Part shown: piece after piece, positions 9,219 to 17,293 of the stretch
Layout of the letters: every line of letters begins with the position of its first letter
Position numbering within the stretch: the first letter of the stretch is position 1
NCBI GenBank assembly: GCA_958296165.1
Contig: OY282447.1
Location: 4,687,154 to 4,751,153, forward strand
Direction of reading: 5' to 3'
Source: an uncultured Pseudomonadales bacterium
GTDB lineage: Bacteria > Pseudomonadota > Gammaproteobacteria > Pseudomonadales > Azotimanducaceae
Length of the DNA: 64,000 bases
Translations under genes and position numbers: made by a program
The notes under the pieces: generated by a model
Seen by the model: the letters and a program-made list of their open reading frames with translations, nothing else
What the model was told of the DNA's origin: nothing
Database searches by the model: none

Positions 9219-11266
9219 ACGCAGCGGCGGAAGAAGCGGCCGAAGCACCGAGAGGGATCGCGGGCGAGCTGAGCGGCCTCGGCGTCTCGCCGCGATTCGA
9301 CGATCGCATCGACTTGGATCCAGAACTCACGAACCGCGAGTCTTTGCGGTTGATCTGGCGGGCGCTCAAGTTGCTGCGCAGCGTCAAAGCGCTGTTCTTC
9401 GGCAAGCTGTGCCTGGCCACACTCGCCTTGGTACCGGGCCTGACGTTGAGTTGGGTGGGCAAAGTGCTCATCGATCAAGTGCTGCTCGGCGCGCCGATCG
9501 ACGACAGCGAGGTGCGCTTTCCGCCGCACTTCCAACCCTTCGTGGACGCCGTGCGCGACCTCGACCGCGGCGACGTCCTGCTCGCCGTCATCGCGCTGCT
9601 GGCGACCATGCTCGTGCTGTTCGGGCGCGGCGGGTTGGGCGTCTGGATCGGCTACGGCGCGGACACCGCCACCAACTCCGAGCTCAAACTGAACGCCGGC
9701 AGCAGCCGCGTCGCCGGCGTGGTCGGCGTGATCGACACCTGGCTGCACATTCGCCTCTCGCAGCGCCTGGCCAACGGCTTGCGCACCCGGCTGTTCCGAC
9801 GGCTCGCCCACTTGCCGATGGCGAAGTTGGACGATCACCGCATCGGCGACTCGGTGTACCGCGTGATGTACGACGCGCCGGACGTGCCGGAGATTTCGCT
9901 AGGGCTCACGCTGGAGCCGGTGTTCACCTTGATCGGCGTCGCGATCTCCCTCTATCTCATCCAATACAGCTACGGCGCCGTGTCGCCTCAGATCGTCTGG
10001 GTGGCGGGGCTGTTGGTGCCGGTCGGCCTGTTGGCGACTTTGCCCGCCTCCGGCCTCATTCGCCGCGTGCAGCAGGCGAGCCGCGCCGCCGGCACCGCCA
10101 CCACCAACGCCATCGAGGAGAACATGAGCAACATCGCCGCCGTGCAGAGCTTGGGCGGCATGGCTCGGGAGCGGGCGCGCCTGGCCGCCAAGAGCGAAGA
10201 GTCCTACCGCCGTTTCCGCCATGTGCGGATCATGGAGATCGGCGTCTCAGCGGTGTCGTACCTGCTCACGGTGGGTCTCGGCGCCTTCGTCGCCATCGTC
10301 GTGCTGGCCGAGATCATCGTCGGGCGCATGACGCCGGGCGATTGGGCCGCGCTGTTCGGCCTAGCGCTGTCCATCGGCGGCGCCGGCCTTGCGATCGGCA
10401 TGGCGTGGATCAATCTACAAGCCAACACCGCCGCCATCCGGCGCGTGTTCTTCTTTTTGGACCTAGACGCCGAGGACACCCTGGGCACGTTGGACGACTT
10501 GCCGCCGGTGCGTCAGAGCGTGCGTTTCGAGCGTGTGGAGATGCGCTATCCCAATGGCCACAGGGCGCTCGCCGGCGTTGACCTGGAGCTGCGGATCGGA
10601 GAATTGGTGGCCGTGGTCGGCCCCACTGGCGCCGGCAAGACCAGCCTCGCAGGCCTCGTGCCGGGCTTCTATCGGCCAAGCCGCGGTCGCGTGCTGATCG
10701 ACGGCCATGACATCGCCGCGGTGGACCTCGAATCGCTGCGTCGGCAGGTGAGCTACGTCTTTCAGGAGCACTTGCTGATGAGCGAGTCCATCCGCGCCAA
10801 CCTCCGCCTCGGCAATCCGGCCGCCACCGAGGAGGACTTGCGCACTGCCTGCCGCACTGCCCGCATCTTGGATTTCGTCGAGAGTCTTGCCGACGGCTTC
10901 GACACTGTTCTCGGACAGTCCGGCGACACGTTGTCGGTGGGGCAGAAGCAGCGCTTGTGCATCGCTCGCGGGCTGGTGCGCGACACGCCGATACTCATTC
11001 TCGACGAACCCACCTCGGCGCTCGACCCGCGTACCGAAAACGCGCTCGTGCATTCGCTGCGGGACGCCGCCGAAGGACGGCTGGTGATCGTCATCGCGCA
11101 CCGCCTGTCCACGATTCGCCGCGCCGACCGCATCGTGTTCATGGAAGACGGCAGCGTCCGCGAGGTAGGCACGCACGAGGCGTTGATGGCGGCCGGAGGA
11201 GGCTACCGGCGGTTCGTCGAGTTGCAGGGTGGGCTGCAAGGTGGGCGGGGCCAGCCGCGTGCGTAG
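9215..11266 (+). CDS. Exporter-fold ABC transporter, fused permease/ATPase, subunit B of pair 1
   Basis: Partner of the preceding half-transporter, 683 aa from GTG 9215. The membrane domain starts near FGKLCLATLALVPGLTLSW. A long loop leads to LSQRLANGLRTRLFRRL and RIGDSVYRVMYDAP, the B-type version of the coupling motif. ATPase: Walker A GPTGAGKTS, Q-loop VFQEHLLMS, signature LSVGQKQRLCIARG, Walker B ILILDEPTSALD, H-loop VIAHRLSTI. Both ATPase halves keep the catalytic Glu and His, so neither site is plainly degenerate, although both signature motifs deviate from LSGGQ at the third residue (A and V). Confidence 0.9.
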   Translation: MNAAAEEAAEAPRGIAGELSGLGVSPRFDDRIDLDPELTNRESLRLIWRALKLLRSVKALFFGKLCLATLALVPGLTLSWVGKVLIDQVLLGAPIDDSEVRFPPHFQPFVDAVRDLDRGDVLLAVIALLATMLVLFGRGGLGVWIGYGADTATNSELKLNAGSSRVAGVVGVIDTWLHIRLSQRLANGLRTRLFRRLAHLPMAKLDDHRIGDSVYRVMYDAPDVPEISLGLTLEPVFTLIGVAISLYLIQYSYGAVSPQIVWVAGLLVPVGLLATLPASGLIRRVQQASRAAGTATTNAIEENMSNIAAVQSLGGMARERARLAAKSEESYRRFRHVRIMEIGVSAVSYLLTVGLGAFVAIVVLAEIIVGRMTPGDWAALFGLALSIGGAGLAIGMAWINLQANTAAIRRVFFFLDLDAEDTLGTLDDLPPVRQSVRFERVEMRYPNGHRALAGVDLELRIGELVAVVGPTGAGKTSLAGLVPGFYRPSRGRVLIDGHDIAAVDLESLRRQVSYVFQEHLLMSESIRANLRLGNPAATEEDLRTACRTARILDFVESLADGFDTVLGQSGDTLSVGQKQRLCIARGLVRDTPILILDEPTSALDPRTENALVHSLRDAAEGRLVIVIAHRLSTIRRADRIVFMEDGSVREVGTHEALMAAGGGYRRFVELQGGLQGGRGQPRA

Positions 11267-13250
11267 GCCAGCGGCCCAACCGCCGAAGTACGCCAAGTTC
11301 GTCGTTCCGCTAGCCTTCCTAGCCGCCAGCGGCGGTGCGGAGGACGTCGAGGGGCGAGACGTCGACGTCCGCGAGCGCGGCTGGCCGTCGGCATGGTTCG
11401 CAGCACCGCAGAGCGCCAGCGCAGCGGGAATCGCCCGCTTCACGCAGAGCCCCTATCTCGACGCTCAGAACTTGCCGCCGGTCGCGGAACGCCTGCCGGA
11501 CGACCCCGTGGTGGTTGTTCCGTACCGGGGCATCGGCCGCTACGGCGGCACGGCGCACATCGTCATCTCCGACCTGCCGCAGTTCGTACCCGCCGAAGCG
11601 GCGCTGACGATCTCCGCGGACATGCGCGGCTTTCTGCCCAATCTCGCCGAATCGTGGACGTTGAGCGAGGACGGTCGCGTCATCACGTTGCGGCTGCGAC
11701 GCGGAATTCGCTGGTCGGACGGCGAACCGCTCACCAGCGACGATTTCGTGTTCAGCTTCAACGATCTGTGGATGAACGATGAGTGGGCGCCGGTGACCTC
11801 AAGGCACGTCCTAGGCGGCCGCATCGTGAAGATCGACGACCTGACGTTCAAATACGTCTTCGAGCACCCGAATCCGCTCTTCGTGAATCTGATCGCGCAG
11901 CTCGGCAACTTCTTCGTAGACCCCAAGCACTACTTCAAGAACTTTCATCCGAACTACGTAGATCGCGCCGAGCTCAATGAGCGCGTCCGCGCCAAGGGCT
12001 TCATCACTTGGATGGCGTGGTTCGGCGCGTTGCGCGACTGGGCCATCGAACAGAGTGCCGAAGTGCCCACCTTGCGCCCCTATCGAGTGGCGAGCCGCAC
12101 CATCCAAACGCTGCAACTGGTGCGCAATCCCTACTACTACAAGGTCGATCCCGACGGCAATCAGCTGCCGTACATCGACGCCGTGCGGGCGGAAGCGGTG
12201 GACAACCAGGAAGTCGTAACCGCTCAGGTCGCAACCGGCCACCTCGACTTCGCCACGTTCGACTTGCGCACCCAGGACATTCCGCTCTTGAAGCTCGGCG
12301 AACGCGGCGACTTGGTGAAGGTACACATCTGGAACCGTCTGCACGCAAGCGACGTGGCCATCCAGCCGAACTACAACCATCCGGACGCACGGCTGCGGAC
12401 GCTGTACCACGACAAGCGCTTCCGCCACGCGCTCTCGCTCGCCATCGATCGCGACGAAATGAACAAGATCATCTACTTCGGCCGCGGCGTGCCTCGACAG
12501 GTGACCGCGCACCCAAGCAGCAGCTATTTCGAGCCGCAGTTCGCCACCGCCTATGCCGAATACGACCCGGACCGCGCCCGCGCCTTGCTCACGGCGATGG
12601 GCCTGGTGGATTCGGACGGCGACGGCCTGCGCGAACACCACGACGGCGCGCCGCTTGCCATCACCTTGGAATACATCGACTTCGAGACGCCGAAGAGCAT
12701 CTCCATGGATCTGGTACGCGAATACTGGCGAGCGGTGGGCATCGACTTGCGGCTGAAACTGGTGGACAACGGCCTGCAATCCGCCAGAGCGGAAGCCGGC
12801 ACGATGGAGATGACGCTGTGGCACGCGGATCGCGTGACCGACATTCTGCTGCCGGTGGAGCCGTGGTGGTGGGCGCCGGTCACCACCGGCTGGGAAATGT
12901 GCATGTGGAACGACTGGGCGCGTTTCTTCCTCACCGCGAACCGCCCCGCCGACCAGCGCCTAGGCGTGGCGCCACCGGCGCACATCCGTCAATTGCAGCG
13001 CTGGGCGGAAGAAATCCGCACCACCACGGACCCGGCCCGGCGCGTGGAACTCGGCAAGAACCTGCTGCGGGCCAACGCGGAAAACGTATGGACCATCGGC
13101 ACCGTCGGCTTGGCGCCGCAGCCGGTGGCGGTATCCAGCCGGCTCAAGAACGTCATCCCGAACGGCATCTGGGGCTGGGACAACCGCTGGACGCTGTCCT
13201 ACCACCCGCCGACTTGGTACTTGGATGCGGCAGCGGCACCGGCGCACTGA
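11259..13250 (+). CDS. Peptide/nickel-type ABC transporter substrate-binding protein (SBP_bac_5)
   Basis: Periplasmic binding protein, 663 aa, class C (oligopeptide type). Family features are GRYGGTAHIVISD, PNLAESWTLSEDGRVITLRL, then IRWSDGEPLTSDDFVFSFND, later DKRFRHALSLAIDRDEMNK and YDPDRARALLTAMGL. It is longer than DppA/OppA (about 530). GTG 11259 gives a short signal-like segment (KYAKFVVPLAFLAASGG) and overlaps the ABC subunit stop by eight bases; GTG 11229 is also in frame. It is the natural partner for the four-gene importer at 3.1-7.1 kb, from which it is separated by tRNA-Glu and exporter pair 1; this pairing is an inference. Confidence 0.88.
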   Translation: MRRPAAQPPKYAKFVVPLAFLAASGGAEDVEGRDVDVRERGWPSAWFAAPQSASAAGIARFTQSPYLDAQNLPPVAERLPDDPVVVVPYRGIGRYGGTAHIVISDLPQFVPAEAALTISADMRGFLPNLAESWTLSEDGRVITLRLRRGIRWSDGEPLTSDDFVFSFNDLWMNDEWAPVTSRHVLGGRIVKIDDLTFKYVFEHPNPLFVNLIAQLGNFFVDPKHYFKNFHPNYVDRAELNERVRAKGFITWMAWFGALRDWAIEQSAEVPTLRPYRVASRTIQTLQLVRNPYYYKVDPDGNQLPYIDAVRAEAVDNQEVVTAQVATGHLDFATFDLRTQDIPLLKLGERGDLVKVHIWNRLHASDVAIQPNYNHPDARLRTLYHDKRFRHALSLAIDRDEMNKIIYFGRGVPRQVTAHPSSSYFEPQFATAYAEYDPDRARALLTAMGLVDSDGDGLREHHDGAPLAITLEYIDFETPKSISMDLVREYWRAVGIDLRLKLVDNGLQSARAEAGTMEMTLWHADRVTDILLPVEPWWWAPVTTGWEMCMWNDWARFFLTANRPADQRLGVAPPAHIRQLQRWAEEIRTTTDPARRVELGKNLLRANAENVWTIGTVGLAPQPVAVSSRLKNVIPNGIWGWDNRWTLSYHPPTWYLDAAAAPAH

Positions 13251-14322
13251 CCGCCCATGTGAGAATGTGGGCGTCCGTGCGCCAAGCACGTATCGACCGC
13301 CAGAGCGATGTGCCAAGCGAGCACCGGCGGCACCGCGTTGCCCACTTGGCGTTCGGTTTCCCGGAGTTTGGACTGAAACCGGAACGTGTCCGGGAAGGAC
13401 TGTATGCGCGCCGCTTCGCGCATCGAGATGCGTCGCTCTGCGGCATAGTGGTACTGGATGTTGCCGTGGCACTCGGCGCGGATCGTGTAGGCCGGCCGGT
13501 CGTAGTGCAGGCGCCGATCGCCTTGTTCTGGACTGCGTTTGGCGCGACTCCAAACGTGGTTGAAGGCGGCGTCCTCGGCCAAAGTCTTGAGATCGTCGAG
13601 CGCGTCGAACGCCGTCATGGGCTTGTGCAGGAACTCGGTCGGCGGCGCTGGCGCCTTGAATGGCGCCGTGTCCGGCAATGTGCCAACGATGAAGACGCGC
13701 TCGCGGCTCTGCGGCACGCCGTAGTCCGCCGCCTGATAGAGCTCGTAGGAGACCTCGTAGCCGAGCGCGGAGAAGTCCGCTACGACTTGGCGGAGAGACG
13801 AGCGATTGCGCCGCATCAACAGACCCTTGACGTTCTCTGCGACGAAGATCCGGGGCCGCAAACGTGCCACTGCGGCCACCATTGCTCGATACAAGCCGCT
13901 ACGTTTCCCTGCAACGCCCACGCCCTTGCCGTTGACGGAGATGTCTTGGCAGGGGAAACCGCCGATACCACATCGCACGCCTTGGGCAGCGAATCCAGCA
14001 ACTGCCAGACGTCTCCCTGCAGGATGTTCGCGCTTAGATTGTGGCGGTAGGTGCGGCAGGCCGCGGCGTTGATGTCGTTGGCCCAAGCGATCTCGAACGG
14101 CAATCGAGAGTAGTCGCGGCCGAAGACGGCGAAGCCGCCGGTGAAGCCCAAGTCCATGCCACCGTAACCGGAGAACATCGACACGACTCGATGCGCGTCG
14201 CCTGCGACCGAGCGAGCGGCCGACTCGACCACCGGCAACTCGAACAGCGCTGCTTGGGCTTGTTTCATCGACGGCTGGAGTTGCGAGGGCGTTGCCTTAG
14301 CCACACGGCGACCATAGCACAT
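13199..14322 (-). pseudogene. C5-cytosine DNA methyltransferase, broken by a single frameshift
   Basis: Two overlapping minus-strand frames together give one complete C5 methyltransferase of about 355-374 residues. The upstream frame holds motif I (SMFSGYGGMDLGFTGGF) and ends its homology at LPKACDVV. The downstream frame holds the catalytic loop GGFPCQDIS, ENVKGLL, QSRERVFIVG, RRISMREAARIQSFPD and the motif X block RQVGNAVPPVLAWHIA. The break lies near 13964-13971: one extra base between GTGGT and ATCGGC would restore CDVV-IGGFPCQ. All catalytic motifs are intact, so the change is recent or an assembly error. No cognate restriction gene is adjacent. The tail overlaps the binding-protein gene by 52 bases, tail to tail. 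The start is uncertain (ATG 14322, GTG 14304 or ATG 14268). Confidence 0.85.
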
Positions 14323-14324
14323 GG

Positions 14325-14360
14325 CACGATGGGCACGATGGGCACGGTGGGCACGATGGA
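14325..14360 (+). repeat. Four tandem copies of a 9-base unit (CACGATGGG)
   Basis: Four 9-base units with one or two differences lie between the divergent methyltransferase and DUF362 genes. The likely DUF362 ATG (14356) is inside the last unit. Similar CAC/CAT..GTGGG units recur near 3111 and 20004. Confidence 0.85.
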
Positions 14361-15810
14361 GCATGTCACAGTGCTCGCCGCACCTTATCCAGCTACGCCG
14401 ATACCGTGCTATTGTCCAACCGGCTTGGATCTCCACTCGCACATCGTCAACCCTTTGGTGTCTCCGATCAGCGGCTACGAGGATCGAGCCGCGATCGTTA
14501 GCTTCGTCGCCGCCAGCATCGAGCGCTACCCGCGCATCGCCGCCATGCTCCGCAACGCCGGTACCGACAAGCTGGTGGCGGTGAAGCCCAACTGGATACA
14601 GGAATCCCGCGAGGATCGGCCCGACGTATGGGCGCCGGTGATCACACACCCCGAAGTGGTACTGGCCGTTGTCGAAACGCTCGCTGCGTTCATGGATGGC
14701 AGAGGCACCATCTGCATCTGCGACGCCCCGCATACTTACGCCGACTTCGCTGCCATCGTCGCCAGAGGTGGTCTTACGCAGAAACTGGACCGACTTCGGC
14801 AGCGTTGGCCGGCACTACGAATCGAACTGCTGGACCTGCGCCGGGAAGTGTGGCGGCGCAAACAAGAGGTGGTCGTCGAACGCTTGCCGAACGCGGAGGA
14901 CCCGTGCGGCTATGTGCGCCTGGATCTCGCGAGAAGCAGCTTGTTCCACGGCTTCTCGGGAGAAGGGGCCTATTTCGGGGCGGATTACGACATCGACGTG
15001 GTCAACCGCCACCACCAAGGCGACGTCCAGGAATATCTCTTGGCGGGCACGCCGATGGCGTGCGACCTGTTCGTGAACTTGCCGAAGTTGAAGACCCACA
15101 AGAAGACCGGCATCACCTGCGCGTTGAAGAATCTGGTGGGGATCAACGGCGACAAGAATTGGCTGCCGCACCATGTGCTCGGCACACCCGCCGACGGCGG
15201 CGACGAGTTTCCGCGGCGCTCGCTTGCGAACATCGTCGAAGGGCGCTTCAAGCGCTTTGGCCAACGCACTGCGCTGGCGCTGCCGCGCCTCGGCACATGG
15301 GCCTACCGCAAGGCGCGGAACGTCGGCAAGCGCACCCTAGGCGACAGCGCAACGACGATCCGCAACGGCAATTGGATTGGCAACGACACATGCTGGCGGA
15401 TGGCGTTGGACTTGAACCGCTGCTTGCTGTTCGGCAATCCGAACGGCACTTGGCGCGAAGCCGGAGCAGCCAAGCACTATCTCGCCATCGCCGATGGCAT
15501 CGTCGGCGGCGAACGCAACGGGCCGCTTTGTCCCGATCCAGTTCCTTCGAGCGTGCTCGCATCGTGCGCCAACCCTGCCGTGCTGGACGCCGTGGCAGCC
15601 CGCTTGATGGGATTCGCGCCTGCATCGTTGCCCATCGTGGCGCGGGCATTCGACCGCCACCGTTGGCCAATTGCGGATCGAGATCTGGAACAGATCGCAG
15701 TCGACGACGGGCGGGCCGGCGGTGTGGTTCCTCTGCATCATTTGGCGCCAGCGATTGCGCGTGGCTTCGTGCCGCACTTCGGCTGGACCGCACTTGTGCA
15801 CCGGACGTAG
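14356..15810 (+). CDS. DUF362 domain-containing protein
   Basis: A 484-residue protein of the DUF362 family, a group with poorly known biochemistry (some members bind iron-sulfur clusters). Typical motifs are LVAVKPNWI, VITHPEVVLAVVE, CDLFVNLPKLKTHKKTG followed by ALKNLVGINGDKNWLPHH, and IADGIVGGERNGPL. Members of this form are often next to CapK/PaaK-like ligases in surface polysaccharide loci, and here a CapK-like gene follows after two bases, so the two very likely act together. No glycosyltransferases are nearby. The ATG at 14356 sits in a short tandem repeat; ATGs further upstream in frame (14338, 14329) exist but only add repeat-encoded MGT units. Confidence 0.85.
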   Translation: MEHVTVLAAPYPATPIPCYCPTGLDLHSHIVNPLVSPISGYEDRAAIVSFVAASIERYPRIAAMLRNAGTDKLVAVKPNWIQESREDRPDVWAPVITHPEVVLAVVETLAAFMDGRGTICICDAPHTYADFAAIVARGGLTQKLDRLRQRWPALRIELLDLRREVWRRKQEVVVERLPNAEDPCGYVRLDLARSSLFHGFSGEGAYFGADYDIDVVNRHHQGDVQEYLLAGTPMACDLFVNLPKLKTHKKTGITCALKNLVGINGDKNWLPHHVLGTPADGGDEFPRRSLANIVEGRFKRFGQRTALALPRLGTWAYRKARNVGKRTLGDSATTIRNGNWIGNDTCWRMALDLNRCLLFGNPNGTWREAGAAKHYLAIADGIVGGERNGPLCPDPVPSSVLASCANPAVLDAVAARLMGFAPASLPIVARAFDRHRWPIADRDLEQIAVDDGRAGGVVPLHHLAPAIARGFVPHFGWTALVHRT

Positions 15811-15812
15811 CC

Positions 15813-17207
15813 ATGCATCGAGAGACCATCTATGCGAAGCTGCCGACGCCGCTACAGAATGCTGCCGTAACGCTCGAAGGCTGGCGGCTTCGACGCAGGC
15901 GCTTCAACGCCGAGTTCCACAGGCTGCTAGCCAACTATCGGCACCGGGACCTGTGGGCGCCGGAGCGTATCCGGGCGTTCCGCGACGAGCGACTGCGCGC
16001 GTTCGTCCGCCACGCGGCCATGACCGTGCCGCACTACCGGGAGCTGTTTAGCGCATTGCGCATCGATGCCGCCGACATCCGTTCCCTACAAGATCTGCAG
16101 CAGCTTCCCGTGTTGACGAAAGGCGAAGTGCAAGCCGATACAAGCCGCTTCGCATCGGCTGGTTCCCTTGGGCCTGCCTCGCCCGGCCTCGTTTGCCACA
16201 CCAGCGGCTCGACGGGCGCCGGGTTGCGCTTCCCGTCCACTTGGCGGGCGCAACGCGAACAATACGCCGCCTGGTGGCGCTATCGGCTTTGGCACGGGTT
16301 GACACTAGACGAGCCCTGCCTCTATCTGGGCGGCCGCTCGGTGGTGTCGGCACGGACGGCACAGCCGCCGTTCTGGCGCCGCAATCTGGCTGGTCGGCAG
16401 ATACTCTTCAGCGCCTACCACCTCAACGACCGCACGGCGCCCGCGTATTTGAAAGAGATGCGGCGATCGGGCGCCCGCTGGCTGCACGGCTACCCATCCA
16501 TGGTCTCAATGCTGGCACATTACGCGTTGCAGCACCGCGAACGGCTAAGGCTGCGCTGGGTCACCTTGGCGGCCGAGAACGCGCTGCCGCAACAGGTCGA
16601 AGCAATGCGCGAGGCGTTCGGAGTGATCCCAAGCGACCACTACGGAATGGCGGAGGCAGTAGCCAACGCCTCGCAATGTCCGGCCGGGCGCTACCACGTC
16701 GACGAAGACTTCGCGGCCGTTGAGTTCCTTCCCGTCTCTGGCGACTCGTACCGCATTCTCGGCACCAACGTCTCCAATCCAGCATTCCCCCTGTTGCGTT
16801 ACGACACGGGCGATCTCGCGACGCTGACGGAGGACGGCTGCGAGTGCGGCCGGCCTGGCCGCGTGGTCGCGCACTTCGACGGTCGGCAAGAAGATTACGT
16901 CGTCACGCGCACCGGCACCCGACTGGGGCGGCTGGACCACATCTTCAAGGACTTGGTGAATGTGCGCGAGGCGCAGATAGTCCAATCGAGCGCCGGCAAG
17001 ATCACGCTGCGCGTGGTGCGCGGTCGCGGCTACGGGAGTACGGACGAGCGGAAACTTCGGCAGGAGACAGTCAAGCGCATTGGCGGCCAGAGCGACCAAA
17101 TCGAGTTTTCCATCGACTATGTCGAAGCCCTGCCGAGAAGCGCCAGTGGCAAGCTACGCTTCGTCGTATCGGACGCCAACGGAGGGCGACTGGCAACGGG
17201 CGACTGA
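15813..17207 (+). CDS. CapK/PaaK-like adenylate-forming ligase
   Basis: A 464-residue member of the phenylacetate-CoA ligase/CapK branch of adenylate-forming enzymes, which activate a carboxylate with ATP. Visible are the phosphate-binding loop HTSGSTGAGLRFPS, the core HYGMAEAVANASQC, and LLRYDTGDLATL followed by CECGRPGRVV, where the Asp contacts the ribose. The C-terminal region ends EALPRSASGKLRFVV with the conserved Gly-Lys. The start ATG is two bases after the DUF362 stop. The substrate is unknown; in capsule loci relatives act on uncertain carboxylates, so paaK function should not be assumed. The frame is open upstream to 14628 without homology. Confidence 0.85.
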   Translation: MHRETIYAKLPTPLQNAAVTLEGWRLRRRRFNAEFHRLLANYRHRDLWAPERIRAFRDERLRAFVRHAAMTVPHYRELFSALRIDAADIRSLQDLQQLPVLTKGEVQADTSRFASAGSLGPASPGLVCHTSGSTGAGLRFPSTWRAQREQYAAWWRYRLWHGLTLDEPCLYLGGRSVVSARTAQPPFWRRNLAGRQILFSAYHLNDRTAPAYLKEMRRSGARWLHGYPSMVSMLAHYALQHRERLRLRWVTLAAENALPQQVEAMREAFGVIPSDHYGMAEAVANASQCPAGRYHVDEDFAAVEFLPVSGDSYRILGTNVSNPAFPLLRYDTGDLATLTEDGCECGRPGRVVAHFDGRQEDYVVTRTGTRLGRLDHIFKDLVNVREAQIVQSSAGKITLRVVRGRGYGSTDERKLRQETVKRIGGQSDQIEFSIDYVEALPRSASGKLRFVVSDANGGRLATGD

Positions 17208-17293
17208 TCGGGCCCCGGGGCAGGCCGCGACCGTGGCTTGAACCGCAAACGGCTGGTCGAATCGCCGTTGCGCTTTGCGCTACTGTGGCTGCC

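Noticed and set aside
14628-15812. Long upstream extension of the CapK-like frame
   Set aside because: It is out-of-frame DUF362 coding sequence; the ATG at 15813 begins the homologous part.
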